Source: Leptospira inadai serovar Lyme str. 10 | GTDB taxonomy: Bacteria; Spirochaetota; Leptospiria; Leptospirales; Leptospiraceae | Length of the DNA stretch: 64,000 bases | Direction of reading: 5' to 3' | Assembly (NCBI RefSeq): GCF_000243675.2 | Contig: NZ_AHMM02000025.1 | Coordinates: forward strand, 248,001 to 312,000 | Shown: one piece after another, positions 31,075 to 39,970 of the stretch | Layout: every line of letters begins with the position of its first letter | Position numbering within the stretch: the stretch's first letter is position 1 | Position numbers and translations under genes: made by a program | The notes under the pieces: generated by a model | Databases searched by the model: none | What the model saw: only the letters and a program-made list of their open reading frames with translations | Told to the model about the DNA's origin: nothing

Positions 31075-31941
31075 ATGAATCACTTTTTTTCCGACTGGAA
31101 CCTGATGATTAAACCAAGAGTATCGTCCTTGGTTTTAGCGACTGCCGTTCCGGGTTTATATTTAGGCGCCCAAACGCCGCCGACCGCTTTACTGGTTTTT
31201 ATGACATTATTCGGAACGTTTCTAATGTCTTCGGCGTCTTTCATCTTCAATCAAGTCATCGAAAAGGATCGCGACGCGAAAATGAAACGGACCGCAAATC
31301 GACCCATCCCGACCGGAAGAATCAGTTCTTTGACCGCGGTAACGGTAGGATTCATAATGATGGGACTTTCGTTCACCGTCCTTTACTACTATGCAAATTT
31401 GTTAACCGCTCTCTGCGCATTTTCCGCATTAATCGCGTATGTTTTTTTATACACAATACTTTTGAAACCGAGAACGCATCAAAATATCGTGATAGGCGGA
31501 GTCGCAGGTTGCGTCGGCCCGCTTATCGGATATGCCGCGGTCAGCAATTCATTACCGTTACCTTCCTGGATTCTATTCTTAATGATCTTTCTTTGGACGC
31601 CGGTACATTTTTGGGCCTTGGCCATTTTTCTAAAAGAGGATTATAGTGACGCAAACTTTCCGATGCTTCCGGTCGTAAAAGGCGTAAAAGAAACCGTAAG
31701 GTCGATCCTATTTTATACGGTTCTTTACATCGGTTCGGTTATCGCGTTCTATTGGGCCGAACCGAGTATGGGCGTCCTGTACATGGCCTCCGCAATTTTT
31801 CTCAGTGCGGCGATACTTTATCTTTCCATTAAGCTCTTTTTGAATCCGGAACCGAAATTCGCTAGAGGATTTTTCTTTTTTAGCATCGTACACCTCTTCT
31901 TGGTTAATATCATAATTTTAGTGGACCACGCAATTACCTGA
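31075..31941 (+). CDS. ctaB: Heme O synthase (protoheme IX farnesyltransferase)
   Basis: This 288-residue UbiA-family prenyltransferase adds a farnesyl group to heme B to make heme O, the substrate of CtaA. The prenyl diphosphate-binding motif is [19 protein letters not shown] with the acidic Asp pair and Arg-Pro end. The second conserved motif ([20 protein letters not shown]) follows. Nine hydrophobic helices are likely. The start lies 4 bp after the ctaA stop, so translation is probably coupled. Confidence 0.95.
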   Translation: MNHFFSDWNLMIKPRVSSLVLATAVPGLYLGAQTPPTALLVFMTLFGTFLMSSASFIFNQVIEKDRDAKMKRTANRPIPTGRISSLTAVTVGFIMMGLSFTVLYYYANLLTALCAFSALIAYVFLYTILLKPRTHQNIVIGGVAGCVGPLIGYAAVSNSLPLPSWILFLMIFLWTPVHFWALAIFLKEDYSDANFPMLPVVKGVKETVRSILFYTVLYIGSVIAFYWAEPSMGVLYMASAIFLSAAILYLSIKLFLNPEPKFARGFFFFSIVHLFLVNIIILVDHAIT

Positions 31942-32115
31942 TTGCGAATTTTCTCGCGTCGTTTTTCGGAAATTTCCTCCCAATCTTCTAAACCTTTCTT
32001 GCGGATATCTTTGGTAATAATTTATTGAACTAGTTCTAAACAGGCTTTCCTGCTTAGTTTCCGATTGACATTCGAAATTTCGGCGGGTATGTTTCCCTCC
32101 CGGAGCCACCGTTAT

Positions 32116-34122
32116 ATGCGTCTTTCAAACGAAGAAACATCCATCCTGAAGTCGTCTAAATTTTTGCTCTTTGCATTATTCTATTTTAGCGCCGCATTTT
32201 CGGCAGCGGCGCAAGAAAGGGAAATTTCATTCGATTCGGAACTTTACGCCCAGCTAGTCCGACAGAGCAACGTTCAGTTTTCGAATCTGATCAAATCTAA
32301 GACGGTATTACCCGATTACAAAGATTGGAAAAAATCGATCGATTCCGCATTTGCCAGATTATCTCAAAATTCGGGAAATCCTCCCTTTCCGATAATTTAC
32401 AAAATCGTTAAAGATTCCTCCTTTAACGCGTTTGCCATGGCCGGCGGCCAATTTTGCATTCATTCGGGCGCTTTGGATTCTTTGGATCAGATCATTTCGC
32501 AACGAGAAGCGAACGCCGCGAGTAACCTCGATTTCCATCGGGAAAGATATATTGCCGGGGTGCTCTCCCACGAATTATCACATTTTTATAATAAACATGT
32601 CTTAAATAGCGTAAAAAAATTCTATGCTTTGAAGAACGAAGAAGCCGGGAAGGCCTTTCTCGAAAACACTAAATTTTCTCAAGAGCAGGAACTTGACGCG
32701 GATCAAACCGGTTTATTTTTATTGGATAGGGCCGGCTACGGTGGAGAGTATATGTTGGTCACTCTCCAGGCGTTGAATGAAGTCGAGCAATCGTACAAGG
32801 ATTCATTAGCGGCGTCTAAAGCGGATAAAACTAGAACCGAATTAGTAGGATCCTACTATTTTTCCAGCCATCCTTCTCCGAACGAACGCCTGTCCCGTTT
32901 AAATACGGATAAGAAGGATTTATATTCCTTTCTGGCGACAATGGAGAGAACTTTCGACGATATCCAGTTAGGCAAAAATCTAGATCAATCCAGAATTAGT
33001 TTGGAGGAAGCGATTAAGCGCTATCCTGAGAACATTTATTTAAGTAAGGCATTGGCGATTTGCCTGCATAAAATTTGGATGGCCACGGTTTCAACCGAAG
33101 AGCTCAAAGTCAAACCCGTGATCGATATGCCTTCCTTTCGGGACAGTATGATTTTTCCCCAAGAAAAGAAACAACGTTCCGTTTTTAGAACCGTGCCCGG
33201 TAACGAAGCGGCTTACAATAAGGCTTTAGAATATTATAAATCAATAATTATACAAGTAGACGATCCTTATTTTCTATCCAATTACGCCGTTTTACTTTCC
33301 TATTCGGCCGACGACAAAGATTTGGATGTGGCGGTAAATATCGCGACGAAAGCGTTTCAGTCAGAGGGGACCGTCCCGCTAGCCAATAATTTGGGAGTCG
33401 TGCTATTCTGGACCAACCGTAAGGAGGAAGCGCGGGAACTTTTTAATCGACTGGCAATTTCGATAGATCAAAAGATTAATAATCTTTTAGCTCAAAGTTC
33501 CAAGAATCCCCAAGTTGCGGAATACCTAAAGACGATCGTCAATTCGACGGCTCAGAAACAGCGGGTCGATCCCGATTATATTTATGAAAATTTCACTCCT
33601 ATTCTGAATATCGCGCTTATGGAATCATATGCTAGCCAAGATGCCAAATCCAAAAATTTGGCAAGCTACTATCTGAATAATTACGATTCGACTTCCGGCT
33701 GGGCAAAGGTATTGGCTAAAATTCAGAGCATCGAATTGCCCCCACAGACAAAGGATTCCAAAATGACCTTGAAAGTCGGAGGAGTCGGCCCGGGCGATAA
33801 ATTAGAGGATCTTTTGAAAAATTGGGGGAAACCGAAACGGATCCAGACGGACAAATCCAGCGGTATGGAATATTTCATCTACGATACTAAAGACACTGCG
33901 TTCGTTCTAGATATGGGGCAGGTAGTTCAGGTCAAAGTTCTTGGGCAATCCAGTCCCGGCTTGGGCAATGGAGTCACGGTAGGCGCAACGAAACCGACGG
34001 TGGAAAAATTCCTTGGATCTAAATATAAGAAACAAGGCGAATTTCACGATTATTATGAAAATGGGGATACTTTCGTTAAATACAATAAAAAAGGAAAAAT
34101 AGAAGTATTGATTATTCAGTAA
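32116..34122 (+). CDS. M48-family metallopeptidase with TPR-like and SmpA-like C-terminal regions
   Basis: The product has 668 residues from the ATG at 32116, chosen because it has GGAG 10 bases upstream and begins a signal peptide (SKFLLFALFYFSAAFSAAA); an upstream ATG at 32065 adds 17 residues. The zinc site is HELSH (about residue 155), with the third ligand in QEQELDADQTGLFLLDRAG. This is the BepA/YfgC arrangement of a periplasmic M48 protease. A helical repeat region follows. The final 110 residues (GVGPGDKLEDLLKNWGKPKR) resemble the SmpA/BamE fold. BepA-type proteases degrade or assist outer-membrane proteins, so a role in outer-membrane biogenesis is inferred. Confidence 0.87.
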   Translation: MRLSNEETSILKSSKFLLFALFYFSAAFSAAAQEREISFDSELYAQLVRQSNVQFSNLIKSKTVLPDYKDWKKSIDSAFARLSQNSGNPPFPIIYKIVKDSSFNAFAMAGGQFCIHSGALDSLDQIISQREANAASNLDFHRERYIAGVLSHELSHFYNKHVLNSVKKFYALKNEEAGKAFLENTKFSQEQELDADQTGLFLLDRAGYGGEYMLVTLQALNEVEQSYKDSLAASKADKTRTELVGSYYFSSHPSPNERLSRLNTDKKDLYSFLATMERTFDDIQLGKNLDQSRISLEEAIKRYPENIYLSKALAICLHKIWMATVSTEELKVKPVIDMPSFRDSMIFPQEKKQRSVFRTVPGNEAAYNKALEYYKSIIIQVDDPYFLSNYAVLLSYSADDKDLDVAVNIATKAFQSEGTVPLANNLGVVLFWTNRKEEARELFNRLAISIDQKINNLLAQSSKNPQVAEYLKTIVNSTAQKQRVDPDYIYENFTPILNIALMESYASQDAKSKNLASYYLNNYDSTSGWAKVLAKIQSIELPPQTKDSKMTLKVGGVGPGDKLEDLLKNWGKPKRIQTDKSSGMEYFIYDTKDTAFVLDMGQVVQVKVLGQSSPGLGNGVTVGATKPTVEKFLGSKYKKQGEFHDYYENGDTFVKYNKKGKIEVLIIQ

Positions 34123-34149
34123 GATTTCGTAATGAATCGTGGAGGATTT

Positions 34150-34488
34150 ATGAAACGGCTTATTTTAATAGGCGGATTGTTTTTGACGCTACCCGTATTT
34201 TCCGGAGAAATTTATGTAACGGATGGCCATCTGCAATCTCCCGACTTAAAGGTATATTTTACCAAATCCAAATCGGACGCGGATATCGTAGTTTATGTAA
34301 CTAAACATAGGTATGATGCTAAGGGTAAGGATGAAATTTGGTACTATACGAAGCACTCATCGGATGCGAATGCGAAAGTGTCCGTCACCTCGAGTAAATC
34401 GAGCGCTGATTTGATCGCCTATATCACTAAATATAAAACCGATGCCGGATGGAAAAAATCCAACCGATATCGAGGCAGATTGAATTAG
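34150..34488 (+). CDS. Small secreted protein, DUF6150-like
   Basis: From the ATG at 34150 the protein has 112 residues; GGAGG ends 4 bases before it, and the upstream ATG at 34132 is the alternative. A signal peptide (MKRLILIGGLFLTLPVFSG) precedes repeats of the form VYFTKSKSDADIVVYVTKHR, IWYYTKHSSDANAKVSVTSS, and LIAYITKYKTDAGWKK. Each unit has the Y/V-T-K/S-x-x-x-D/S-A pattern and should form a beta-rich repeat. I associate this pattern with DUF6150, of unknown function, though this is from memory. It lies 27 bp after the M48 gene. Confidence 0.7.
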   Translation: MKRLILIGGLFLTLPVFSGEIYVTDGHLQSPDLKVYFTKSKSDADIVVYVTKHRYDAKGKDEIWYYTKHSSDANAKVSVTSSKSSADLIAYITKYKTDAGWKKSNRYRGRLN

Positions 34489-34544
34489 CCTTTCTCTCGA
34501 TAATTAAGGCCCTCTATGAGGAAAAATCGGGGAGATCGACTCCT

Positions 34545-35663
34545 TCAGATCTTACAACGAACCAAACTTCCGTCCTTTCTAAAGAAGACATGCAATTCCA
34601 TTCCTTTCTCGGGAGCATTCGCATGGTAGTCGGAAACGCATTCTCCGGACTTGGGTGAAAACGGATCCTCCGGAAGCCTATCCTCGGTACACCATTCTCG
34701 TTCCTTCTCGGAAGTGTAAAATCTCCAATCCCAAGGAACTAAGGGTTGGATTCCGGCGTCTAAAAATATATTTCGGGAAAGTTCCTTCGGTTGGTAAGGA
34801 CTTCCTCCCCCGTGAGTTCCTACGAAAATATCCATCCGATCTCCGCGAATATACGCGGGAGAACCTGTGTCGTTAATGCAAAAGAAACCGTCGTGAAATT
34901 TTCCATTGGACATACGAATTCGTTTCTCTCTGATTTTCGGAATCAAGGCAAGACTTCCGATCACTTTGGATTTATTACAGTTAGGAATTCGATTTCCGAT
35001 TTTTGCACATAAGTCCTTAAAACTCACGGCTAGGGTTCGGTATGGAAATACCTGAAAACCGTGTCCTGCACCCCAACCCCATTCTAAATCGTAAGTCTCG
35101 TATCTCCCATCCCCTGCAAAATGATATTTGGTCCCATCCGTCGCGATACCGCTCCCTTCCCAACGGACTTGCTCCAAAAAAGAGGCCGAGGCCTTCCCGA
35201 TTTCTTTTCCCGATGGGGAAATGACGGAAACAATCGTCCCGGGGTACGCTTCTTCCAGCGCTAGATGATAATAGGTGGGATAATATCGCCCTAAATTCAT
35301 CGGAGATAAATTTGCGATCTCTTTCAGATCCGCGCCGGATAATAGAAATTCCAGCGATTTAGGGGAATGATCCTTTTTTGTTTCCATGGGTTGAAACCCG
35401 GATTTGTACGTCAGAAATTTGAGATTATTCCTGGGAAACAGGCATTGTTTGTCGGCATTTCGAACGGAAGCATATTCTTCTCTGGTAAGCGAGGAATCGA
35501 CGATGACCGCTTCCCCATGAAAAAGACGAGTTAAAGATTGTGTAATCGGGTTGGTGCATTCGCAGCCGGAACTAGAGCGCAAACAGAGTACTTTTGCATA
35601 CTGAGTCGAAGGTTGGGCAAATAAAGATGAGATCGAGATGAGGAAGAAATTTAGGAAGAGCAT
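34545..35663 (-). CDS. Secreted 3D-domain protein (MltA-like double-psi barrel)
   Basis: From the ATG at 35663 the product has 372 residues with a signal peptide (MLFLNFFLISISSLFAQ). A TTG at 35726 would add 21 residues; it lies inside a hairpin and loses the signal peptide. The C-terminal half has a 3D domain: DTGSPAYIRGDRMDIFVGTH, with the three conserved aspartates that name the family. 3D domains occur in lytic transglycosylases (MltA) and resuscitation factors, where they support peptidoglycan cleavage. Disulfide cysteines are frequent (about ten). No MltA core is obvious in the N-terminal half, so the enzymatic activity is not assured. Confidence 0.72.
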   Translation of the reverse strand: MLFLNFFLISISSLFAQPSTQYAKVLCLRSSSGCECTNPITQSLTRLFHGEAVIVDSSLTREEYASVRNADKQCLFPRNNLKFLTYKSGFQPMETKKDHSPKSLEFLLSGADLKEIANLSPMNLGRYYPTYYHLALEEAYPGTIVSVISPSGKEIGKASASFLEQVRWEGSGIATDGTKYHFAGDGRYETYDLEWGWGAGHGFQVFPYRTLAVSFKDLCAKIGNRIPNCNKSKVIGSLALIPKIREKRIRMSNGKFHDGFFCINDTGSPAYIRGDRMDIFVGTHGGGSPYQPKELSRNIFLDAGIQPLVPWDWRFYTSEKEREWCTEDRLPEDPFSPKSGECVSDYHANAPEKGMELHVFFRKDGSLVRCKI

Positions 35664-35670
35664 TGCCAGA

Positions 35671-35702
35671 ATCCCGTCCCTACGAAGCGTAGGGAACGGG
35701 AT
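35671..35702 (-). promoter_or_regulatory. Near-perfect hairpin covering the ribosome-binding region of the 3D-domain gene
   Basis: Positions 35671-35702 fold into a stem of about 14 bp (ATCCCGTCCCTACG against CGTAGGGAACGGGAT with a one-base bulge) around a 3-base loop. It ends 7 bases before the ATG at 35663, and includes the only purine-rich segment (GGGACGGGAT) able to act as a Shine-Dalgarno. It may limit translation or act as an intercistronic processing site. Confidence 0.45.
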
Positions 35703-35727
35703 TAGGGTTTTACTCGAGGAAGGCAAC

Positions 35728-36009
35728 TTACGGGTTGCCTTCTCCTTCCCCTGAATTGCCTGAATTTCCCCAAGGAAAAAGAGAACCTTGGTTCGGTGCC
35801 GGAGTAGTTTCCGGTGCAGGTGCGGGAGCGGCAGGACGAGGAGAGGTCGTCGGCTTCTTAGCTGCGACTTTCTTTTTTGCCACCTTCTTGACTGCTTTCT
35901 TGACGACCTTCTTTTTCGGGGCTTTAACGAGCTTTTTCTTTGCTACTTTCTTTTTAGCCGCTTTCTTCTTTGGGGCGGCCTTTTTCTTTGCTTTCTTCTT
36001 AGCTACCAT
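35728..36009 (-). CDS. Lysine/alanine-rich histone H1-like protein
   Basis: The 93-residue protein opens with MVAKKKAKKKAAPKKKAA and carries about 30 Lys in its first 55 residues, mixed with Ala and Val. This is like the C-terminal tail of eukaryotic histone H1 and the bacterial Hc1 proteins. A Pro/Ala/Thr segment and a Gly/Ser/Glu tail follow. Such proteins bind DNA non-specifically and compact the nucleoid. The Shine-Dalgarno AAGGAG is 8 bases upstream. Lys-rich genes are prone to length variation, so related strains should show repeat number differences. Confidence 0.8.
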   Translation of the reverse strand: MVAKKKAKKKAAPKKKAAKKKVAKKKLVKAPKKKVVKKAVKKVAKKKVAAKKPTTSPRPAAPAPAPETTPAPNQGSLFPWGNSGNSGEGEGNP

Positions 36010-36157
36010 GGGAGATACTCCTTGTATCGCTGGAAATCCTTCCGTAATTCCACTAACAAATTTCCACTCCTATGACCTCGACCAAAAAGAGTAAAACCTT
36101 TTTTGCTTTTCAATTGTTAAAGCATGCTAAACGGTTCGCGAATCTTTAATACAACCT

Positions 36158-38257
36158 CTAGTTTGTGCCTAGGGAAAAGTTTAAATGACTAAGACTTTGC
36201 TCCGGAGTACGAATTCGGCGCCTCACAATAAAGGCTTTCACAAACCCTTTTCCTTTAACTTCTATACTTCCGCGCTCCGCCAACTCGAAATCGGACCGGA
36301 TAGCTTCCGCAGTCGATTCCGTAACCTGAATTTCACCGGCTATCCCATGCGATTCCATACGACTGGCTAGATTTACCGCGTCACCCCAGATATCATAAAT
36401 AAACTTTTTCGTTCCTATAACGCCGGCGACGACCGGTCCCGTATTGATCCCGATCCTCATGCTTAACCCGGTGCCGAGCTTCTTTAACTTAAATCGAGAT
36501 AGAAGAGCTTTCATATCCCAGGCCATATGGGCTACAAGTAGAGGATGGTCCTTATCCGGAATGGGCAAGCCTCCTACGGCCATGTACGCGTCACCGATCG
36601 TCTTAATTTTCTCCAATCGGTATTTCTCGGCAAGGATATCGAAATGAGAAAAAATTTGATTTAGAAGTTTAACGACGAATTCCGGCTTCATACTCGAAGA
36701 AAGCTGCGTAAATCCGACGATATCCGCGAATAAGATCGAAACATTAGGATAACTGTCGGCGATCAAGCCGGCATTTTGCTTCAATTCGGCTGCGATCGAA
36801 GGGGGAAGTACGTTTAATAACAACTTCTCGGCTCGATCCTGTTCGAAACTGACTCTTTCGTAGGCTTCTAAAATTTCTTGCCTCGCTTTTTCATTTTCCG
36901 CCAGGGTATTCCGAACTTTACCCAGAACGAGATTGTATCTCTCGGCGATTTGTCCCACCTCCGTAAACGGCTCTACCGGAACGTCTTTTGCCAAGTCCCC
37001 CGTTTTTCTCTGGTAATCCATCGCCAAAAAGAGATCGATGAGCTCGGTGGTAGCCTTATGTTCCGATACGTTCAATCCCATTCGCTCTTCATCACCGTCT
37101 ACTCTCAGAGTATAAAACCGATTTAAAAGGCGGAAAACCAAATACGCGACTCCGAATGAGAAGGCTCCGACTAAAAGGATACCCAAGGACTGGATTGCTA
37201 AGAGTGAAAGCCTCCCCGTTTCGTATTGCATGATCGAGAGATTTCCAAAAATCCCGGCAGCCAAGGTTCCCCAAATACCGCCGACCAAATGCACGGGAAC
37301 AGCTCCGACAGCGTCGTCGATCTTCAATTTTTCTAGAAGAAATTCGGACGGATATACCAGGAGACCGGCGATCGTCCCTACAATCGCCGATTGAATCGGG
37401 GTGAGACAGTCCGCGCCGGCGGTAATCGCGACCAACCCGATCAAAGACCCGTTAAGAGGCGCGGTGGCTTCCGGAAAACCTTTGAGTAGCCAAGCGGCGA
37501 GCATGGCGACCATCATCGAAAAGCCGGAGGCTACAACCGTGTTTAAAATAATTCCCGGAACCTTCTCGTTAAACGAAAGCGTACTCCCTCCGTTGAATCC
37601 CATCCATCCGAACCAAAGAAGAATCCCTCCTAGCATCGCCATGGGTAGATTACTTCCCGTAACTTGCTGTGGTTTGGCATCCTTAGGAAATCGTCCGATT
37701 CTCGGACCTACAACCAATAATAATGCGAGCGAAACCCATCCCCCCACGCTATGCACCAACGTTGATCCCGCAAAATCATGAAATCCGAGAAGCGAAAGCC
37801 AACCGTTCTTTTCTTCTAAAGATCCTCCGCCCCAACACCAATGATTTACGATCGGGTAGATGATTCCCGAAATGAGAGCCGTCGCTAGCATGTACGAACT
37901 AAATTTTAAGCGCTCGGCGACCGCGCCGGAGACAATGGTCGCCGAAGTGCCGCAAAATACTAGCTGGAAAATGAAAAATGTCGAACCCCAGGCCTGTCCT
38001 TCCGAAAAATCCGGAAAAAATCGAGATGTGCCCGATAATCCGTACCAAGATGTCCCGAACATCAGGCCAAAGCCGAAGGAGTAAAAAAGAAGAGTGGCTA
38101 CTCCAAAATCGGCTACATTTTTTATCGCAACATTGATGGAATTCTTAGCCCTCGTTAAGCCGGATTCTAGAACTAAAAACCCGCCTTGCATGATGAGGAC
38201 AAGCCCCGAGCAGACCAAAATCCATAAAATATCCAGCAAACTTTTATCGGTCGGCAT
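36158..38257 (-). CDS. Ammonium transporter fused to a class III adenylate cyclase
   Basis: The 699-residue protein starts with a full Amt domain (about 1-380). It has the twin pore histidines His169 (TLVHSVGG) and His323 (PVHLVGG), the Amt signature DFAGSTLVHSVGGW, and about 11 membrane helices. A HAMP-like or coiled linker spans about 385-485. The cyclase domain (about 500-680) has both metal aspartates Asp512 (FADIVGFT) and Asp556 (KTIGDAYMA), transition-state Asn629 and Arg633 (VNLASRM), and the adenine-specifying Lys in EKIK with Asp622. It should therefore make cAMP when ammonium uptake or binding changes. Gene context does not include GlnK. The arrangement joins nitrogen sensing to cAMP in one chain. 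Confidence 0.93.
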   Translation of the reverse strand: MPTDKSLLDILWILVCSGLVLIMQGGFLVLESGLTRAKNSINVAIKNVADFGVATLLFYSFGFGLMFGTSWYGLSGTSRFFPDFSEGQAWGSTFFIFQLVFCGTSATIVSGAVAERLKFSSYMLATALISGIIYPIVNHWCWGGGSLEEKNGWLSLLGFHDFAGSTLVHSVGGWVSLALLLVVGPRIGRFPKDAKPQQVTGSNLPMAMLGGILLWFGWMGFNGGSTLSFNEKVPGIILNTVVASGFSMMVAMLAAWLLKGFPEATAPLNGSLIGLVAITAGADCLTPIQSAIVGTIAGLLVYPSEFLLEKLKIDDAVGAVPVHLVGGIWGTLAAGIFGNLSIMQYETGRLSLLAIQSLGILLVGAFSFGVAYLVFRLLNRFYTLRVDGDEERMGLNVSEHKATTELIDLFLAMDYQRKTGDLAKDVPVEPFTEVGQIAERYNLVLGKVRNTLAENEKARQEILEAYERVSFEQDRAEKLLLNVLPPSIAAELKQNAGLIADSYPNVSILFADIVGFTQLSSSMKPEFVVKLLNQIFSHFDILAEKYRLEKIKTIGDAYMAVGGLPIPDKDHPLLVAHMAWDMKALLSRFKLKKLGTGLSMRIGINTGPVVAGVIGTKKFIYDIWGDAVNLASRMESHGIAGEIQVTESTAEAIRSDFELAERGSIEVKGKGFVKAFIVRRRIRTPEQSLSHLNFSLGTN

Positions 38258-38502
38258 CTTGGGCTCCTCTTCTCACTAAACGAATCTTTGATTTCTAATT
38301 CACATAATGTCGCGTTTATCGGAATACCCTGGAATTCCTTTACCTTGCAAGCTCGAAAGGAAGGTCTTATTTTTTTCGAAATCGGGAGAGGATCGTTTTT
38401 GATACTTAGGCGATAGAAAGGCCGAACCTATAAACGATCTAATACCTGTGATTTCAATTTACTTTTCAAAAATCAACTCGTATACCGAACGTCTTTTTTT
38501 TC

Positions 38503-38519
38503 GAACGTAACGTCCGTTC
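38503..38519. promoter_or_regulatory. Candidate operator, inverted repeat GAACG-N7-CGTTC
   Basis: Two 5-base arms (38503-38507 and 38515-38519) flank TAACGTC. The same GAACG core is present at 38487-38491 (CCGAACGTC). Its position upstream of fatty acid oxidation genes would fit a TetR/FadR-type repressor, but no regulator gene is adjacent and this is only a shape argument. Confidence 0.3.
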
Positions 38520-38588
38520 TACAAACTCTGTCCCTCAGCGCCTAAAGCAGCCATTTATAAGATGAAAAAAGCCTTTCCCTCTCGAAAG

Positions 38589-38603
38589 CCTGTTTTAAAC
38601 AGG
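38589..38603. promoter_or_regulatory. Perfect 15-bp palindrome before the HADH gene
   Basis: CCTGTTT and AAACAGG flank one central T. It ends 38 bp before the start codon at 38642, a typical operator position. No binding protein can be named. Confidence 0.35.
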
Positions 38604-38641
38604 GATTATACTTAAAATAACCTAGACGTTGGTATAATTTC

Positions 38642-39952
38642 ATGAGGGAAATCAAAACCGTAACCGTCCTCGGCGCAAACGGAACTATGGGCGCCGGATC
38701 CGCCGCGATCGTGGCCGCCTTTGGAAAGGCTAAGGTCCATATGCTGGCTCGGGACGTTAACAAAGCTAAAGAAGGAATCGAGAAAGCGGTAGCTTCGGTC
38801 AAAACGGATACAATTCGCCCACGCTTAATCCCCGGTTCTTACGACCAAGATTTAGAAAAGGCCGTAGCCGAATCGGATTGGGTGTTCGAATTGGTCGCAG
38901 AAAGCTACGAAGTAAAAGAACCTATCAATAAGAGAATAGCAAAAGCTCGGAGACCGGGAACGATCGTGTCCACAGTTTCTTCGGGACTTTCGATCGCCCG
39001 TTTAGCCGACGCTTTCGACGAAGACGGAAAGAAACATTATTACGGAACCCACTTCTTCAATCCGCCTTACAAAATGATTCTTTGCGAGCTTGTCACTCAC
39101 AAAGGAAACGATAAGAAAGTCACCAAAAAATTGGGCGAGTATCTAGGAAAGGTTTTGGGACGCGCCGTCGTTTATACGAACGATACTCCCGCGTTTGCCG
39201 GAAACAGAATCGGATTTCAATTGATAAACGAAGTCGCTCAGAAAGCGGAAGAATATTCCGACAAAGGCGGTATCGCACTTTTAGACGCGATCATGAGCGG
39301 TTATACCGGTCGTGCAATGGCTCCTTTGGATACTGCGGACTTCGTAGGCTTAGACGTTCATAAGGCCATCGTCGATAACCTGTATGAAATGACGAAAGAC
39401 GCCGCGCATTCCACGTTTAAACTTCCGGGCTATTTTCAAAAGCTTATCGATCGTGGAGATCTCGGACGTAAGTCCGGCCAAGGTCTTTTCAAGATGGCCA
39501 AAACTCCGGACGGAAAAAAAGAAAAACTCTACTACGATATTAAGGGTGATCTTTATGTGCCTGTCCCTAAATTCGATATCCCTTTCATTAAGGAAGCGAA
39601 TCGCAAAATCGGAGAAGCGGACTATATCGGTGCCATGAATATCGTGAAAGAAGCCAAAGGATTGGAAGCGGACTTAGCTCGTTACTTTATCGCACGCTAT
39701 ATCAGCTACTCTCTCTCCATCGTAGGCGAAGTTGTGGATTCTAAAGAAATGGCCGATCTGGCGATGGGAACGGGATTCAACTGGGCTCCTGCCTCGGCCT
39801 TTGTAGATTTCTTGGGCGGACCGAAAGAAGCGATCGGTCTAATTACTAAGGCAAAACTTCCCGTTCCGGATGTTTTGGCAAAAGCGAAGGCCGGGAAACC
39901 CTTCTATGAACTGAAGGACATCCTGGATGCTCGTTCTCTTTTTAAAGGATAA
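38642..39952 (+). CDS. 3-hydroxyacyl-CoA dehydrogenase
   Basis: This 436-residue enzyme oxidises L-3-hydroxyacyl-CoA to 3-ketoacyl-CoA with NAD+. The Rossmann motif is [22 protein letters not shown] at the N-terminus, followed by [20 protein letters not shown] with the catalytic His and the conserved [16 protein letters not shown] segment. The C-terminal helical dimer domain ends with a second copy of the fold ([10 protein letters not shown] to [11 protein letters not shown]). It lacks the enoyl-CoA hydratase half found in FadB/FadJ. The thiolase gene follows after 18 bp, so the two catalyse steps 3 and 4 of the beta-oxidation spiral in one operon. Leptospira use long-chain fatty acids as carbon source. 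Confidence 0.93.
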   Translation: MREIKTVTVLGANGTMGAGSAAIVAAFGKAKVHMLARDVNKAKEGIEKAVASVKTDTIRPRLIPGSYDQDLEKAVAESDWVFELVAESYEVKEPINKRIAKARRPGTIVSTVSSGLSIARLADAFDEDGKKHYYGTHFFNPPYKMILCELVTHKGNDKKVTKKLGEYLGKVLGRAVVYTNDTPAFAGNRIGFQLINEVAQKAEEYSDKGGIALLDAIMSGYTGRAMAPLDTADFVGLDVHKAIVDNLYEMTKDAAHSTFKLPGYFQKLIDRGDLGRKSGQGLFKMAKTPDGKKEKLYYDIKGDLYVPVPKFDIPFIKEANRKIGEADYIGAMNIVKEAKGLEADLARYFIARYISYSLSIVGEVVDSKEMADLAMGTGFNWAPASAFVDFLGGPKEAIGLITKAKLPVPDVLAKAKAGKPFYELKDILDARSLFKG

Positions 39953-39970
39953 TCGGGGAGGAAAGATTTT

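Larger units (their letters stand above)
38258..38641. other. 384-bp intergenic region upstream of the beta-oxidation operon
   Basis: No gene is seen here. It contains the inverted repeat at 38503-38519, the palindrome at 38589-38603 and, at 38633-38638, a TATAAT lying only 4 bases before the HADH start codon. That -10-like box has no matching -35. The region probably carries divergent promoters for the Amt-cyclase and the beta-oxidation genes. Confidence 0.4.

Noticed and set aside
38633..38638. TATAAT box just before the HADH start
   Set aside because: It would place the transcription start inside or after the start codon and has no -35 partner, so it is not a convincing promoter.
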